64,000 bases of DNA, taken from the NCBI RefSeq assembly GCF_024228315.1, contig NZ_CP100454.1, positions 3,348,001 to 3,412,000 on the forward strand, written 5' to 3'. The translations under genes and the position numbers were made by a program. The DNA comes from Halomarina pelagica (GTDB lineage Archaea > Halobacteriota > Halobacteria > Halobacteriales > Haloarculaceae). Every line of letters begins with the position of its first letter. Positions within the stretch are counted from its first letter, which is position 1. Of the stretch, positions 40,736-50,829 are shown one piece after another. Below the pieces are notes generated by a model. The model was not told where the DNA came from, ran no database searches, and saw only the letters and a list, made by a program, of their open reading frames with translations.

Positions 40736-40897
40736 TCAATCCACCCCCCTGCGCCGCCGGTAACTGCGGTACGTCATCGTCGACCCGTCGACGATGACCG
40801 TCTCGTCGCTCACGTCGACGGGGTCCGGATCGGGCGCGTCGTCCAGGTCCGCGTCGTCGAAGTCGTCGTACCGATATGGAGTGTTATGCCAAACCAT
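40736..40897 (-). CDS. Small acidic protein, unknown
   Basis: The 53-residue ORF begins MVWHNTPYRYDDFDDADLDD, continues with a D/P-rich part, then VSDETVIVDGSTMTYRSYRR and a basic end. The acidic head and basic tail are typical of small haloarchaeal proteins. It precedes the MTH865-like gene on the same strand. GTTATGCC just before the ATG end may be part of its promoter. Confidence 0.5.
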   Translation of the reverse strand: MVWHNTPYRYDDFDDADLDDAPDPDPVDVSDETVIVDGSTMTYRSYRRRRGVD

Positions 40898-40933
40898 GTC
40901 ATGACGTGGGGCGCGGAAGGTTATAAATCTACG

Positions 40934-41725
40934 TCAGACATCGCCCATCAACACAGTCTCCACTTCAGATATGTCGTCGATCACGTGGTCGGGGCGATGC
41001 GAGAGCGTCGGGAGGTGTTCCCGCCGGGTCGACCCGGAGAGCACGAGGGCGGTGGTCATCCCGCCGCGTCGGCCGAGCGCGACGTCCGTGTCGGGTCGGT
41101 CGCCGACCACGAAACAGCGCTCCGGGGGGTGGCCGAGGCGGTCGAGCGCGAGGTCGAGCGTCTCGCGGGAGGGTTTCCCGAGGACGTGATCGGGTTCCCG
41201 CCGGGCGACGCCCCCGACCGCGCGCGTGATCGCCCCCGATCCGGGGAAGTCGCGGCCGTCGGCGTCGGGGTAGGTGAGGTCGGGGTCCGTACCGATGAAC
41301 GTCTCCGCGGACCGGAGCGCCCAGAGCCCCGCCGCGAGGTCGTCGTAGTCGAAGCCGTAGTGGTGGGACGTGACGACCACGTCGGCCCGCTCCGGTTCGT
41401 CGGTGAGCGCGAGGTCGCGCTCGCGGAACTGCTCCCGGAGGCCGTCGCTCCCGATCAGGAAGACGCGCTCGTCCGCGTGGTGCCTGTCGAGGTAGTCCGT
41501 CGTCACGGCCCCGGCCGAGAGGACCCGCTCGGGCGATACGTCCAGGCCGAGGTCGTCGAGGCGCGAGGCGTACGACGCGGGCGAGCGCGTCGGGTTGTTC
41601 GTCACGAACAGCACGTCGATGCCGCGCTCGCGGAGGGTGGCGAGGCCGTCGAGAGCGCCCGGGACGAGGTGGCCGCCCCGGTAGACCGTCCCGTCGAGGT
41701 CGACGAGCGCGCCGCGATAGTCCAT
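40934..41725 (-). CDS. HAD-superfamily phosphatase, NagD/class IIA
   Basis: The protein has 263 residues. VDLDGTVYRG near residue 8 is the nucleophile motif, DVLFVTNNPTRS near 38 motif II, HVLGKPSRETLDL near 180 motif III and CFVVGDRPDTDVALG near 203 motif IV. The cap resembles that of NagD and of p-nitrophenyl phosphatases. It hydrolyses a phosphate ester in the cytoplasm; the natural substrate is unclear, with sugar phosphates or phosphoglycolate as options. Confidence 0.86.
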   Translation of the reverse strand: MDYRGALVDLDGTVYRGGHLVPGALDGLATLRERGIDVLFVTNNPTRSPASYASRLDDLGLDVSPERVLSAGAVTTDYLDRHHADERVFLIGSDGLREQFRERDLALTDEPERADVVVTSHHYGFDYDDLAAGLWALRSAETFIGTDPDLTYPDADGRDFPGSGAITRAVGGVARREPDHVLGKPSRETLDLALDRLGHPPERCFVVGDRPDTDVALGRRGGMTTALVLSGSTRREHLPTLSHRPDHVIDDISEVETVLMGDV

Positions 41726-41773
41726 ACCGATGTCTCGAGCGAAGGGGAGATAAAGAGGGCGCTCGGAACCGGC

Positions 41774-41878
41774 CTACAGGCCGCGGAGGCCGCCCGGCGT
41801 CGGGAAGTCGGGTCCGTCGTTCGTCGTCTCGGGCTCGGAGCGTTCCTCGTCCGGGGTCCGCGTCTCGTTGTCGGTCAT
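41774..41878 (-). CDS. Possible 34-residue protein
   Basis: The ORF starts MTDNETRTPDEERSEPETT and ends DFPTPGGLRGL. Its acidic, proline-rich character fits small haloarchaeal proteins, but it is short. The open frame goes further up to 41980 with poorer codons, so the start is uncertain. Confidence 0.35.
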   Translation of the reverse strand: MTDNETRTPDEERSEPETTNDGPDFPTPGGLRGL

Positions 41879-42187
41879 TGCGTGTAGTCGTCTCGGCTCC
41901 ACCCGATTAAGCGCTTGTAGCAATGTGACTAGTAGACAACGCGGTGTTGCGAACTGTATAAGGTCCTCCCTTGGCGACATGAGACACAGCTCTGCGCGCG
42001 ATACCGTCTCGGAGTGGGAAGAGAGACTATCCGGCGTTTCGCGGGCGCGGCGAGCCGTCGACGGGGCGCTCCGTGATCCCCGATACGCCCATCCTAGCCG
42101 CGTCGTTCTTTACGCCACCGCGAGAAGCCGTACCCGGTCTCCTCACCACCCGTTCCGTCCTCGGGACGGAACTCGTCCGACGACCAG
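41879..42187. other. Gap before small membrane protein
   Basis: No gene is seen. ORFs on both strands here lack normal codon use. Confidence 0.35.
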
Positions 42188-42196
42188 ACTTATTAG
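42188..42196 (+). promoter_or_regulatory. TATA-like box of small membrane protein
   Basis: The box ACTTATTAG lies 22-30 nt before the GTG start, the position expected for a leaderless transcript. Confidence 0.45.
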
Positions 42197-42217
42197 TCAG
42201 AGCGAAGAATCGTCGTC

Positions 42218-42445
42218 GTGTCACCGTCCGTCCTCTCCGATCGACGCCCGTCGTGGGCGCTCCCCGCGTTCGCCGCGTTCGCCGTCCTGTCGTTCTTCTA
42301 CGCCGTCCTCATCGAGGGGGCGGTCCTGCTGTGGTTCGTCGTCGTCGCGCTGCCGATCTGGCTCTACCTCACGGTCCGGTTTCTCGCCCTGTTCCGCCGG
42401 CTCGTGGTCGCCGTCGAGCGCCTGGCGAACGCCCGCGAGCGATAG
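42218..42445 (+). CDS. Small two-helix membrane protein
   Basis: The protein has 75 residues. Two hydrophobic segments are seen: LPAFAAFAVLSFFYAVLI and VLLWFVVVALPIWLYLTVRF. A basic amphipathic end follows (RRLVVAVERLANARER). GTG 42218 is the only start close to a TATA box. No family is recognised. Confidence 0.62.
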   Translation: MSPSVLSDRRPSWALPAFAAFAVLSFFYAVLIEGAVLLWFVVVALPIWLYLTVRFLALFRRLVVAVERLANARER

Positions 42446-42581
42446 CCGTCTGAATCTCGCGCCCCCAAGGGGATGGGGCGGTGCCGGCGGTCGAGAAGTG
42501 CTCACGCTCTGAGTACGGTCATAAGTAAACAAGTATTGCATTCGAAGTCATGATTACCAACCTATAGATACACAGTCATTC

Positions 42582-43952
42582 ATGGTCTCACACTGGGATT
42601 CACTCTCCGAAGAAACTATATCCAAAATTGATGATTTCGTAGAGAGGTGGATAGAGAACAAGAGTGTTCCTGGCGTGAGTGTCGCTGTTCTGGGTCAAGA
42701 GTCGGTGCTCTATGCGAGTGGGCGGGGCGCGAGGGATATCGAATCCGGGGCACCCGCGACGCCTGATACCCTGTACGCTGTCGCATCACTCACGAAAGCA
42801 GTCACTGCAATCGCTATTCTGCAACTCGTTCAACGGGGCGGGCTCGATCTCGACGACGAGATTCGAGAATACGTCTCGGTTCTGGACGAGGTCCCGGGAG
42901 CACCGATTACAGTTCACGAGTTGCTCTCCCACTCGTCCGGCATGCCACAGGACTTCATCGCACAGCGGGACCGTATCGACGACGCACAGGAAATGGGGTT
43001 ATTCGAATACATCGACGGCACTGCCGATCAGCGATTGACTGACAAGGATCGATACATGTACTACAACAGCGGATACTTCATACTCGGAACACTCGTCGAA
43101 ACCGTCGATGGTCGCTCCTACGCCGAGTACGTCGAGGAGGAAGTGCTAGCTCCGCTGGGTATGAATCGATCGACGTTCGATCCCGACGTCCTCCGAACGG
43201 GTGAAGACACGATGACCGGATACGTCGAGAACGACGGCGAACTCGTAGCAGACGTATTCGAGGGCGGTGCTGGTGCCGCTGGTGGATTGATCAGTTCCGC
43301 GACTGACCTCGCCGCCTTGCTCCGATGCGTGCTGAATGACGGCACGCTCGATGGAGTACAGGTACTCGATCCAGAACTCGTCGAGGCGATGTGTAAATAC
43401 CAGTCACCGCTCTTGCCGACCGCCGACGGCACTAGACGGGGATACGGGTACGGGTGGGAGGTCGCTGACTTTTTGGACGACACGCTCGTCTCCCACCAGG
43501 GCGGAATCGGGCTCTCTGGCGCTTATATGGGGATTCTTCGCAAACGCGGGCTCGCTGTTGCTCTGGCGTTCAATACCCACGGTCCGCCAGCAGCGATACT
43601 CGGACGTGGGATCTTGGCGATTGCGAGCGGCGAACAGCCCAGAGATGTCGTCCCTCTCCTCACGGTCTACGAGACAGTTGGGAACCTCACCGGTACCTAC
43701 GAAGCGTATCGCAGTGCGATGACGGTCACCGTCGAGAAGGGGCCTCTCGGAACGATCAAAGTCACACTTCCCGAAAGAGGCGTTGAGTTCATGCCTTCGC
43801 CCAACGACTTGGATGAAGATCGGGGAAAGCACGTATTTTCCTCCACGATGGGAAGCGGAGCACGATGGATCGTCGAATTTCGGGAGAACGAACCGAATTC
43901 GAAGATGGTACTGTCGATGGGGAAATGGACTACTGTCTTGTCGAAACAGTGA
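42582..43952 (+). CDS. Serine hydrolase of beta-lactamase / class C esterase type
   Basis: The protein has 456 residues. ASLTKAVTAIAIL near residue 68 is the S-x-x-K nucleophile motif and YYNSGYFILG near 164 the Y-x-N motif. VSHQGGIGLSGAY near 306 stands for the K/H-S/T-G motif (H-Q-G-G here). A C-terminal beta domain (about 350-456) is typical of serine hydrolases in peptide or lipid metabolism. There is no signal peptide visible. GC content and codon use are markedly lower than in the neighbours, as is the 150 nt that follows, so it is probably acquired. Confidence 0.85.
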   Translation: MVSHWDSLSEETISKIDDFVERWIENKSVPGVSVAVLGQESVLYASGRGARDIESGAPATPDTLYAVASLTKAVTAIAILQLVQRGGLDLDDEIREYVSVLDEVPGAPITVHELLSHSSGMPQDFIAQRDRIDDAQEMGLFEYIDGTADQRLTDKDRYMYYNSGYFILGTLVETVDGRSYAEYVEEEVLAPLGMNRSTFDPDVLRTGEDTMTGYVENDGELVADVFEGGAGAAGGLISSATDLAALLRCVLNDGTLDGVQVLDPELVEAMCKYQSPLLPTADGTRRGYGYGWEVADFLDDTLVSHQGGIGLSGAYMGILRKRGLAVALAFNTHGPPAAILGRGILAIASGEQPRDVVPLLTVYETVGNLTGTYEAYRSAMTVTVEKGPLGTIKVTLPERGVEFMPSPNDLDEDRGKHVFSSTMGSGARWIVEFRENEPNSKMVLSMGKWTTVLSKQ

Positions 43953-44114
43953 TATTTCCCTGAAAATAATTACACGAGAATTGCTCGGGTTTTACTACTA
44001 TCTGGCGAAACTGTCACTCGCTCTGAATCACTCGGCAGTACACACGGTACTCTTCTCGGTTTCCAATGGTCCTACAGAGTTGATAGGGTGAGGAATGGTG
44101 GACGTGACCGACGC

Positions 44115-44756
44115 CTACGCCTCGAGTGTCGGCTCGTCCGACGCCCGTAACTCGGCGTGGATCTTCTCGATGAGCAGGTCGACCGCAGAGCGGTTCAGCC
44201 CCTCCGGGATGATGACGTCGGCGTGTCGCTTCGTCGGCTCGACGAACTGCTCGTGCATGGGCTTCACCGTACTGAGGTACTGATCCATCACGCCCTCCAG
44301 ATCGCGACCGCGCTCGATCACGTCGCGCTGGATGCGCCGGAGGATGCGCACGTCCGCGTCCGTCTGGACGTAGACGGGGAGGTCGACGAGGTCGCGCACG
44401 CGCTCCTCGTAGAGCGCGAGGATCCCCTCGACGACGACGATCTCGCTCGGCTCGACGGTGACGGTCTCCTCGCGGCGGTTGTGGACCGAGAAGTCGTACT
44501 GCGGCATCTCGACGGCCCGCCCGCACAGGAGGGCGTCGAGGTGGTCCGCGAGCAGGTCCCACTCGAACGCCGAAGGATGGTCGTAGTTCACCGACCGCCG
44601 CTCCTCGAACGGCAGGTGCGAGAGGTCGCGGTAGTAGTTGTCGAGCGGGAGCCGCGTGACCGGCTCCCCGACCGCCGCCTTGACCTCCCGCGCCACAGCG
44701 GTCTTGCCCGCGCCCGTCCCCCCGGCGATCGCGATCACGAACGAGGGTCGCGTCAT
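44115..44756 (-). CDS. udk: Uridine kinase
   Basis: This 213-residue protein phosphorylates uridine or cytidine to the monophosphate with ATP or GTP. IAGGTGAGKTAVAREV near residue 9 is the P-loop. LPLDNYYRDLSHLPFEERRS near 36 and NYDHPSAFEWDLLADHL near 57 fit uridine kinase. IVVVEGILALYEERVRDL near 107 is the LID-side motif. Together with the nucleoside import and salvage genes at the start of the window it serves pyrimidine salvage. It is divergent from the sugar isomerase gene. Confidence 0.92.
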   Translation of the reverse strand: MTRPSFVIAIAGGTGAGKTAVAREVKAAVGEPVTRLPLDNYYRDLSHLPFEERRSVNYDHPSAFEWDLLADHLDALLCGRAVEMPQYDFSVHNRREETVTVEPSEIVVVEGILALYEERVRDLVDLPVYVQTDADVRILRRIQRDVIERGRDLEGVMDQYLSTVKPMHEQFVEPTKRHADVIIPEGLNRSAVDLLIEKIHAELRASDEPTLEA

Positions 44757-44896
44757 CTACCCCTACCTCCGAACGGTGACGCTTGAATCTACGGAAATCC
44801 GACGGCCGACGATGCGACGAAGTGACGGGACGACGATGCGACGGGGCGTCGGGCGTCGGGCGACGCGACGACACGGTGATGCGACGGGGTCGACGG

Positions 44897-44905
44897 TTTT
44901 TATAC
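44897..44905 (+). promoter_or_regulatory. TATA-like box of sugar isomerase gene
   Basis: The stretch TTTTTATAC lies 24-32 nt before the ATG at 44929. Confidence 0.5.
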
Positions 44906-44928
44906 GCCGGCGCGCACCGACCACGGAC

Positions 44929-45663
44929 ATGGCGAGGACTGCCATCCAGCTCTACACGCTCCGCGACGCCGACGCCCCCCTCGCGGACCTCCTCCGCGAG
45001 ATCGCCGACGCCGGGTACGACGGCGTCGAGTTCGCCGAGCCGGTCCCCGACGACGAGCGGGACGCGGTGCGCGAGGCCCTCGATCGAACCGGGCTCGACG
45101 TCGTCGGTTCGCACGTCGGGATCGACCTCGTCGAGTCCGATCCCGGATCGCTCGCCGATACGCTCGGGACGTTCGGCTGCGATCGGGTCGTCGTCCCCTG
45201 GCTCGACCCCGAGCACTTCGCCACCCAGCCCGCGACCTACCGGGCGGCGGTCCGGCTCTCCGAGGCGTCGGCCGCGCTCGCCGAGCACGGGCTGGACCTC
45301 CTCTATCACAACCACACCCAGGAGTTCGCCGACGTGGGCGCGACGAGCGCCTACGGGCTGCTCGTCCCCGCGACGGTCGGCGTCGGCTACGAACTCGACC
45401 TCGGGTGGGCGGCGGCCGGCGGTTACGACCCGGCGGCGATCCTCCGGCGCTTCGGCCCCCACGTTCCCCTGGTGCACGCCGCCGACGTGGACGGGGCGGG
45501 CGCGAGCGCGGAACTCGGCGCGGGCGTGGTGGATCTCCCGGCGTGCGTCGAGGCGGCCCTCGACGCGGGCTGCGAGTGGTTCGTCTACGAGCACGACGAG
45601 CCGGACGACCCCCTCGAATCGATGCGCCACGGGAGCGAGGAACTCGACCGACTGCTCGCGTAG
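44929..45663 (+). CDS. Sugar phosphate isomerase/epimerase (xylose isomerase-like TIM barrel)
   Basis: The protein has 244 residues. IQLYTLRDADAPLADLLREI at the start, YDGVEFAEPVPD, LLYHNHTQEFADV near 129, GVGYELDLGWAAAGGYDPA near 155 and FGPHVPLVHAADVD near 178 are typical of this superfamily, where the E, D and H ligate a divalent metal. The sugar is unknown; inosose or sugar-acid routes are common for it. A TATA box lies upstream. It stands between udk and the S9 peptidase. Confidence 0.85.
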   Translation: MARTAIQLYTLRDADAPLADLLREIADAGYDGVEFAEPVPDDERDAVREALDRTGLDVVGSHVGIDLVESDPGSLADTLGTFGCDRVVVPWLDPEHFATQPATYRAAVRLSEASAALAEHGLDLLYHNHTQEFADVGATSAYGLLVPATVGVGYELDLGWAAAGGYDPAAILRRFGPHVPLVHAADVDGAGASAELGAGVVDLPACVEAALDAGCEWFVYEHDEPDDPLESMRHGSEELDRLLA

Positions 45664-45749
45664 GCGGGCTGACGCCGTCCCCGAGCGCCACGATAGCGCC
45701 CGGCACGCGATCGACAGTCGTATGACGACAGTCGGCGCACGGCGAACCG

Positions 45750-47969
45750 ATGACCCCGCTCGACCCGACGGCCCTCCTCGACCTGTCCTCGATCACCGAA
45801 CTCGCCGTGTCGCCGGACGGTGACCGGGTCGCGTTCGTGGCGAGGGAGTGCGATCCGGACGCGGACGAGCGCGTCCACTCGCTGTTCGTCGCGCCGACGG
45901 ACGGGAGCGACGAGCCGTACCGCCTCACCCGCGTCGACGATGCGAGCGACCCGCGCTGGTCGCCCGACGGGACGAAACTGGCCTTCCTCGCCGCGCGCGA
46001 GCGCGACGCGTCTCTCCGCGTGGGGATGTCCGGGGACGATGCGGACGGCGAGAGCGGCGAGAGTAGCGAGGGGGACGAGACTGGTGAGGAAGGCGGGGAG
46101 GGCGAAGCCGAGGACGAGACGAGTGACGCGGGGGACGACGACCCGAGGACCCAGGTGTGGGTGTTCGACTTCGCGCGCGGCGGCGACGCCCGCCAGGTGA
46201 CCGAGCGCGAGGAGGGCGTCGACGAGTTCGACTGGTCGCCCGACGGCGGGCGGCTGGTGGTCGCGGCACGCGATCCGACCGACGAGGAGCGCGAGTACCT
46301 GGATCGGCTCGACGACGGCGGGCCGGTCGAGGTGGAGCGCCTCCAGCACAAGTACGACGGCGCGGGGTGGCTCGACGCCGTGCGGACGTACCTCTTCGTC
46401 GTCGACCTCGAGACGCGCGAGGAGACGCGCCTCGACGCGACGGGGTTCGAACCGGGCCTCGGCGAGGAGCAGGCGGGCCGCCAGCCGCGCTGGGGGCCGA
46501 CCGACCGCATCGCCTTCCTCGGCTACGAGGGCGAGCGTCCCGACGACACCGCGGAGCGCGACGTCTACCTGATCGACCCCGACGGGGAGAACCGCGAGCG
46601 ACTCACTGAGGGCGGTATCGCGAACGACAGCGAGAGTGATCAGGGAGCGACCGCAGGGAGCGACCGTGGTCACGCGAGCGATGGTGAGGGTGATCAGAGA
46701 GCGACCGAAGGGAGCGACCGTGGTATCGCGGCGGGGGCGCTCCGGTGGAGCCCCGACGGCTCGCGCCTCTCCTTCACGGCCCGCGACCCCGAGAACTGGT
46801 ACCGCCCCGTTCGACTGTGCGTCGCCGACCCCGAGACGGGCGAGTCGCGGGCGCTGACCGACGACCTCGACCGGACCATCGGCTGGGGGGAACCGGCGTG
46901 GCTCGACGACGATTCGCTCGTCGTCCCCCTCGCGGACGGCGGGTGGACGCGGCTCGCGCGGGCGCGCGTCGACGGAACCGCGGGGCGCGTCTTCGAGCGG
47001 CAGTCGCGCGACGAGTCGATTCTCGACCTCGACGCCGCGGGTGGCACCGTAGCGCTCGTCCTCTCGCGGCCCGGTGCCGGGACGGACGTCCACGCGATGC
47101 CGACGGACGCGCTCGACGCGACGACCGACGACCCGGATCCGCTGACGCGCGTCACGGCGCTCGACGCCGCGTTCGTCGAGGAGCACGGGCTCCGGGTCGA
47201 GCGGGTCGAGTTCGAGAGCGACGACCGGACGGTCGAGGGGATCGCCGTCCTCCCCAAGGGGTTCGATCCCGACGATCCCGACCCGCGCCCGCTCCTGCTC
47301 GACGTCCACGGGGGGCCGATGAGCTACGACCAGCCGGGGTGGGACTTCGACGCCGCCCTCTGGACGAGCCGCGGCTACGTCGTCTTCCGGGTGAACTACC
47401 GCGGGAGCACCTCCTACGGCCGGGCGTTCGCGGAGGCGCTCAGGGGTCGCTGGAACACGGTCGAGGTCGACGACCTGCTCGCGGGTACCGACTGGATGGT
47501 CGAGGAGGGGTGGGCCGACCCCGACCGGCTGTTCGTCACGGGCTTCTCGCAGGGCGGCGTCAACACCGCCTACCTCCTCACCCGGACGGACCGCTTCGCC
47601 GCGGCGGCCGCCGAGCACGGGATCTACGACCTCTCCTCCTCGTTCGGGACGGACGACTGCCAGAACTGGCTGGAGGCGGACTTCGGCCTCCCGTGGGAGG
47701 AGCCGGAGGCCTACCGGGCGGCCTCCTCGCTCCCGGACGTGGCCGAGATCGAGACGCCGCTTCTCGTCACGGCGGGCGAGAACGACTGGCGGTGCCCGCC
47801 GACGCAGGCCGAACAGCTCTACGTGAGCGTCAGGAAGCGCGGCGTCCCGGCGAAGCTCGTCGTCTACCCCGACGAGCACCACGCCATCACCCGGCCGAAG
47901 CGCGCCGTCCACCGGCTGGAGACGCTGCTCGACTGGTTCGAGTCGCACGACTCCGCCCGGGCGGAGTGA
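45750..47969 (+). CDS. Prolyl oligopeptidase family (S9) serine peptidase
   Basis: The protein has 739 residues. A beta-propeller part (about 1-470) is followed by an alpha/beta-hydrolase part. [13 protein letters not shown] near 516 is the oxyanion region, [16 protein letters not shown] near 595 carries the catalytic serine (G-F-S-Q-G), with a later aspartate in [10 protein letters not shown] and histidine in YPDEHHAI. The propeller holds two long acidic low-complexity inserts (about 95-130 and 295-325), the second with an in-frame duplication. Such enzymes cleave short peptides in the cytoplasm. Confidence 0.87.
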   Translation: MTPLDPTALLDLSSITELAVSPDGDRVAFVARECDPDADERVHSLFVAPTDGSDEPYRLTRVDDASDPRWSPDGTKLAFLAARERDASLRVGMSGDDADGESGESSEGDETGEEGGEGEAEDETSDAGDDDPRTQVWVFDFARGGDARQVTEREEGVDEFDWSPDGGRLVVAARDPTDEEREYLDRLDDGGPVEVERLQHKYDGAGWLDAVRTYLFVVDLETREETRLDATGFEPGLGEEQAGRQPRWGPTDRIAFLGYEGERPDDTAERDVYLIDPDGENRERLTEGGIANDSESDQGATAGSDRGHASDGEGDQRATEGSDRGIAAGALRWSPDGSRLSFTARDPENWYRPVRLCVADPETGESRALTDDLDRTIGWGEPAWLDDDSLVVPLADGGWTRLARARVDGTAGRVFERQSRDESILDLDAAGGTVALVLSRPGAGTDVHAMPTDALDATTDDPDPLTRVTALDAAFVEEHGLRVERVEFESDDRTVEGIAVLPKGFDPDDPDPRPLLLDVHGGPMSYDQPGWDFDAALWTSRGYVVFRVNYRGSTSYGRAFAEALRGRWNTVEVDDLLAGTDWMVEEGWADPDRLFVTGFSQGGVNTAYLLTRTDRFAAAAAEHGIYDLSSSFGTDDCQNWLEADFGLPWEEPEAYRAASSLPDVAEIETPLLVTAGENDWRCPPTQAEQLYVSVRKRGVPAKLVVYPDEHHAITRPKRAVHRLETLLDWFESHDSARAE
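46636..46724 (+). repeat. In-frame tandem duplication in the S9 peptidase gene
   Basis: A 35-base unit at 46636-46670 recurs at 46690-46724 with few changes, a 54-base period, encoding two 18-residue copies of D-Q-x-A-T-x-G-S-D-R-G. Confidence 0.75.
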
Positions 47970-48070
47970 GCGGGACGGGCGGACTCGCCCTCGCGGAGCG
48001 GGACGGTCCCAGCGTCGGGAATACCTGCCCCCGTCGGAACCCTCATACGCCGTCACTGCGAGGCCGGCGC

Positions 48071-49414
48071 ATGGACGTACGCATCTCCCGCTCTCGCGTC
48101 TCGGGTCGGGCGCGCGCACCGCCGTCGAAGAGCTACACCCACCGCGCGATACTCGCCGCCGGGTACGCCGACGGCGCGCGGATCGACCACCCGCTCGTGA
48201 GCGCCGACACGCGGGCGACGATGCGCGCCGTCGAGGCGTACGGCGGTCGCGTCGCGCCCGACACAGCGGGATCGGGTTCGAGTCGGACGGGTTCCGGCGA
48301 GAGAGCGGTCCCCGACGACGCGTCCGCGCTCGCGGTCGAGGGGTTCGACGGCCGCCCCGACACCCCGGACGACGTGATCGACTGCGCGAACAGCGGGACG
48401 ACGATGCGCCTCGTCACCGCCACGGGCGCGCTCGGGGAGGGGCTGACCGTCCTCACGGGCGACGACTCGCTCCGCTCGCGCCCGCAGGGACCGCTCCTCG
48501 ACGCGATCGAGCAACTCGGCGGGCGCGGGGAGAGCACCCGACGGAACGGGCAGGCCCCGCTGATCGTCGGCGAGGCGGTCGAGGGCGGGCGCGTCTCCAT
48601 TCCCGGCGACGTCTCCTCGCAGTACGTCACCGCGCTGCTGATGGCCGGGGCCGTCACCGGCGAGGGGATCGACGTGGAACTGGAGACGGAACTCAAGTCC
48701 GCGCCGTACGTCGAGATTACACTCGAGGTGCTCTCCGCGTTCGGCGTCGAGGCGGCGCGCACCGACGCCGGCTTCTCGGTCGAAGGCGGGCAGTCCTACC
48801 GCGCGGACGCCTACGCCGTCCCCGGCGACTTCTCCTCGACCTCCTACCTGCTCGCGGCGGGTGCGCTCGCCGCCGAGGACGGCGCGCGGGTGGTCGTCGA
48901 GGGGGCGCACCCGAGCGCGCAGGGTGACGCGGCCATCGTGGACGTACTTGAGCGGATGGGCGCGTCGATCGAGTGGGACCGCGACGCCGGCGAGATCGCC
49001 GTCGAGCGGTCCGACCTGCGCGGCGTCGAGGTCGATGTCGGCGACACGCCGGACCTCTTGCCGACGATCGCGGCGCTCGGCGCGGCCGCCGCCGGCGAGA
49101 CGCGCATCGTCAACTGCGAGCACGTCCGCTACAAGGAGACCGACCGCGTGGCCGCGATGGCGACCGAACTGGGGAAACTCGGCGCGGCGGTCACGGAGGA
49201 GCGGGACGAACTCGTCGTCCGCGGGGGCGACTCCGACCTGCGGGGCGCGCGCGTCGCGGGCTACCACGACCACCGCATCGTCATGGCGCTCTCCGTTGCG
49301 GGACTCGTCGCCGACGGCGAGACGACCGTGGAGGGCGCAGAGCACGTCGACGTCTCCTTCCCCGGCTTCTTCGACGCCCTCCGCGGTCTCGGCGCGGCGG
49401 TCGAGTCCGCGTGA
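48071..49414 (+). CDS. aroA: 3-phosphoshikimate 1-carboxyvinyltransferase (EPSP synthase)
   Basis: This 447-residue enzyme of the shikimate route joins PEP and shikimate-3-phosphate. [17 protein letters not shown] near residue 10 has the S-K-S motif, [13 protein letters not shown] near 108 the N-S-G-T motif. [18 protein letters not shown] near 136, [17 protein letters not shown] near 347 and [16 protein letters not shown] near 393 are the other active-site motifs. A short insert of G/S/T residues near 70-75 is seen. ATG 48071 is chosen; the frame upstream overlaps the S9 gene. No other aro gene lies nearby. Confidence 0.95.
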   Translation: MDVRISRSRVSGRARAPPSKSYTHRAILAAGYADGARIDHPLVSADTRATMRAVEAYGGRVAPDTAGSGSSRTGSGERAVPDDASALAVEGFDGRPDTPDDVIDCANSGTTMRLVTATGALGEGLTVLTGDDSLRSRPQGPLLDAIEQLGGRGESTRRNGQAPLIVGEAVEGGRVSIPGDVSSQYVTALLMAGAVTGEGIDVELETELKSAPYVEITLEVLSAFGVEAARTDAGFSVEGGQSYRADAYAVPGDFSSTSYLLAAGALAAEDGARVVVEGAHPSAQGDAAIVDVLERMGASIEWDRDAGEIAVERSDLRGVEVDVGDTPDLLPTIAALGAAAAGETRIVNCEHVRYKETDRVAAMATELGKLGAAVTEERDELVVRGGDSDLRGARVAGYHDHRIVMALSVAGLVADGETTVEGAEHVDVSFPGFFDALRGLGAAVESA

Positions 49415-49521
49415 GGCGCGTGACGGCGTAGTGGCGTAACGGCGAGACGCGGCGCGACCCGTGCCACCGACCCGCACGCGACCCCGCCACGCTTTGCCCG
49501 TGGGGCGCGAGCGTCGGGGTG

Positions 49522-50790
49522 ATGCTTCGACGGGACGTCGCCGCCGACCTCCGCGCCGCGCACGAAGACGACGGGTGGCTCCTCCCCGCCTACGGGGACC
49601 ACTGCTTCGCCAACGTCCCCGACACCGTCCTGTCGGTCCTCGCCCGCGACGCGCGCCGGCCGCTTCCCGACGACGTCTTCGCGGGCGTCGAGACGGACGC
49701 GAGCCGCGTCGTCGTCCTGCTCGTCGACGGCTTCGGGTACCGCCAGTGGCTGCGCGAGCACGAGCGCCACGACCTCCTCGCGCGGGTGACCGAGCGGGGG
49801 ACGGTGACGCCGCTGACCTCGATCTTCCCCTCCGAGACGGCCGCGGCCATGACGACGATGCACACCGGCCGCCAGCCGGTCGAGCACGGCCTGCTCGGCT
49901 GGTTCGGCTACGTCGAGGAACTCGACGCGGTGCTCCGGACGCTCCCCTTCACGACGCTAGACGGGACGCCCGCGACCGAGGCGCACCCGGACGCCGCCGC
50001 CTCGCTCCTGTTCGAGGGCCCGACGGTCTACGAGCGGGCCGGGGCGGCGGGGATCGACTCCCGGGTCGTCCAGCCCGCCGACCTCGTCGGGTCGGCCTAC
50101 TCGGGGCGGGCGACCCGCGGCGCGACGAACGTCCCCTACGACGGGTTCGACGAGATGGCCCGGCGGATCCGGGAGGCGCTCGAGGCGGCCGACGGTCCGA
50201 CGTACGTCCTCGCCTACGTCCCCGACGTGGATGCGGCCGCCCACGAGGCGGGGACCCGATCGGACGCCTACCGGGCGACGCTCTCCGACCTCTCGACGGC
50301 GGTCGAGCGCGAACTCGACCGGCTCTCCCCCGAGGCGGCGGCCGAGACGCTCCTCCTCGTGACCGCGGACCACGGCCACGTCGACACCGACCCCGAGCGG
50401 AACGTCGACCTCGGGGCGTTCGACCTCGCACCACACCTCCAGCGACGCCCCGACGGGACGCCCCTGCAGGCCGTCGGCGGGCCGCGAAACGTGCAACTGC
50501 ACGTCCGCGAGGGGGGCGCGGACGGCCACGCGGGCGCGATCCGGGAGGAGCTGTCGAGCCTCGACGCGCGGGTGTTCGACCGCGAGGCGTTCCGGGAGCG
50601 CGACCTGTTCGGCGACCGCGCCCCCTCGGCGCGCTTCGCGCGGCGCGAGCCCGACCTCCTCGCGCTCCACCGCGACCTGAGCGTCTGGTACCCCGGGCGA
50701 AGTCTGCGGTTCGTCGGCGAGCACGGCGGCCTGCACCCCGACGAGATGCTCGTCCCGTTCGGGGCCGTCCGCCTGTCCGCTCTCCGGTAG
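49522..50790 (+). CDS. Alkaline phosphatase superfamily / nucleotide pyrophosphatase-like phosphodiesterase
   Basis: The protein has 422 residues. VVVLLVDGFGYRQWLREHE near residue 70 has the first metal aspartate. TSIFPSETAAAMTTMHTGRQ near 105 has the nucleophile Thr/Ser region, VLAYVPDVDAAAHEAG near 230 and LLVTADHGHVDTDPERN near 282 further ligands, and FVGEHGGLHPDEMLVPFGA the last histidine. All metal sites look present. It hydrolyses phosphodiesters or pyrophosphates; substrate not known. ATG 49522 is preferred over GTG 49519. Confidence 0.82.
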   Translation: MLRRDVAADLRAAHEDDGWLLPAYGDHCFANVPDTVLSVLARDARRPLPDDVFAGVETDASRVVVLLVDGFGYRQWLREHERHDLLARVTERGTVTPLTSIFPSETAAAMTTMHTGRQPVEHGLLGWFGYVEELDAVLRTLPFTTLDGTPATEAHPDAAASLLFEGPTVYERAGAAGIDSRVVQPADLVGSAYSGRATRGATNVPYDGFDEMARRIREALEAADGPTYVLAYVPDVDAAAHEAGTRSDAYRATLSDLSTAVERELDRLSPEAAAETLLLVTADHGHVDTDPERNVDLGAFDLAPHLQRRPDGTPLQAVGGPRNVQLHVREGGADGHAGAIREELSSLDARVFDREAFRERDLFGDRAPSARFARREPDLLALHRDLSVWYPGRSLRFVGEHGGLHPDEMLVPFGAVRLSALR

Positions 50791-50829
50791 AGGCGAAGGC
50801 TTTTCGCCCGCCGGGGGAATGGACGGTGC

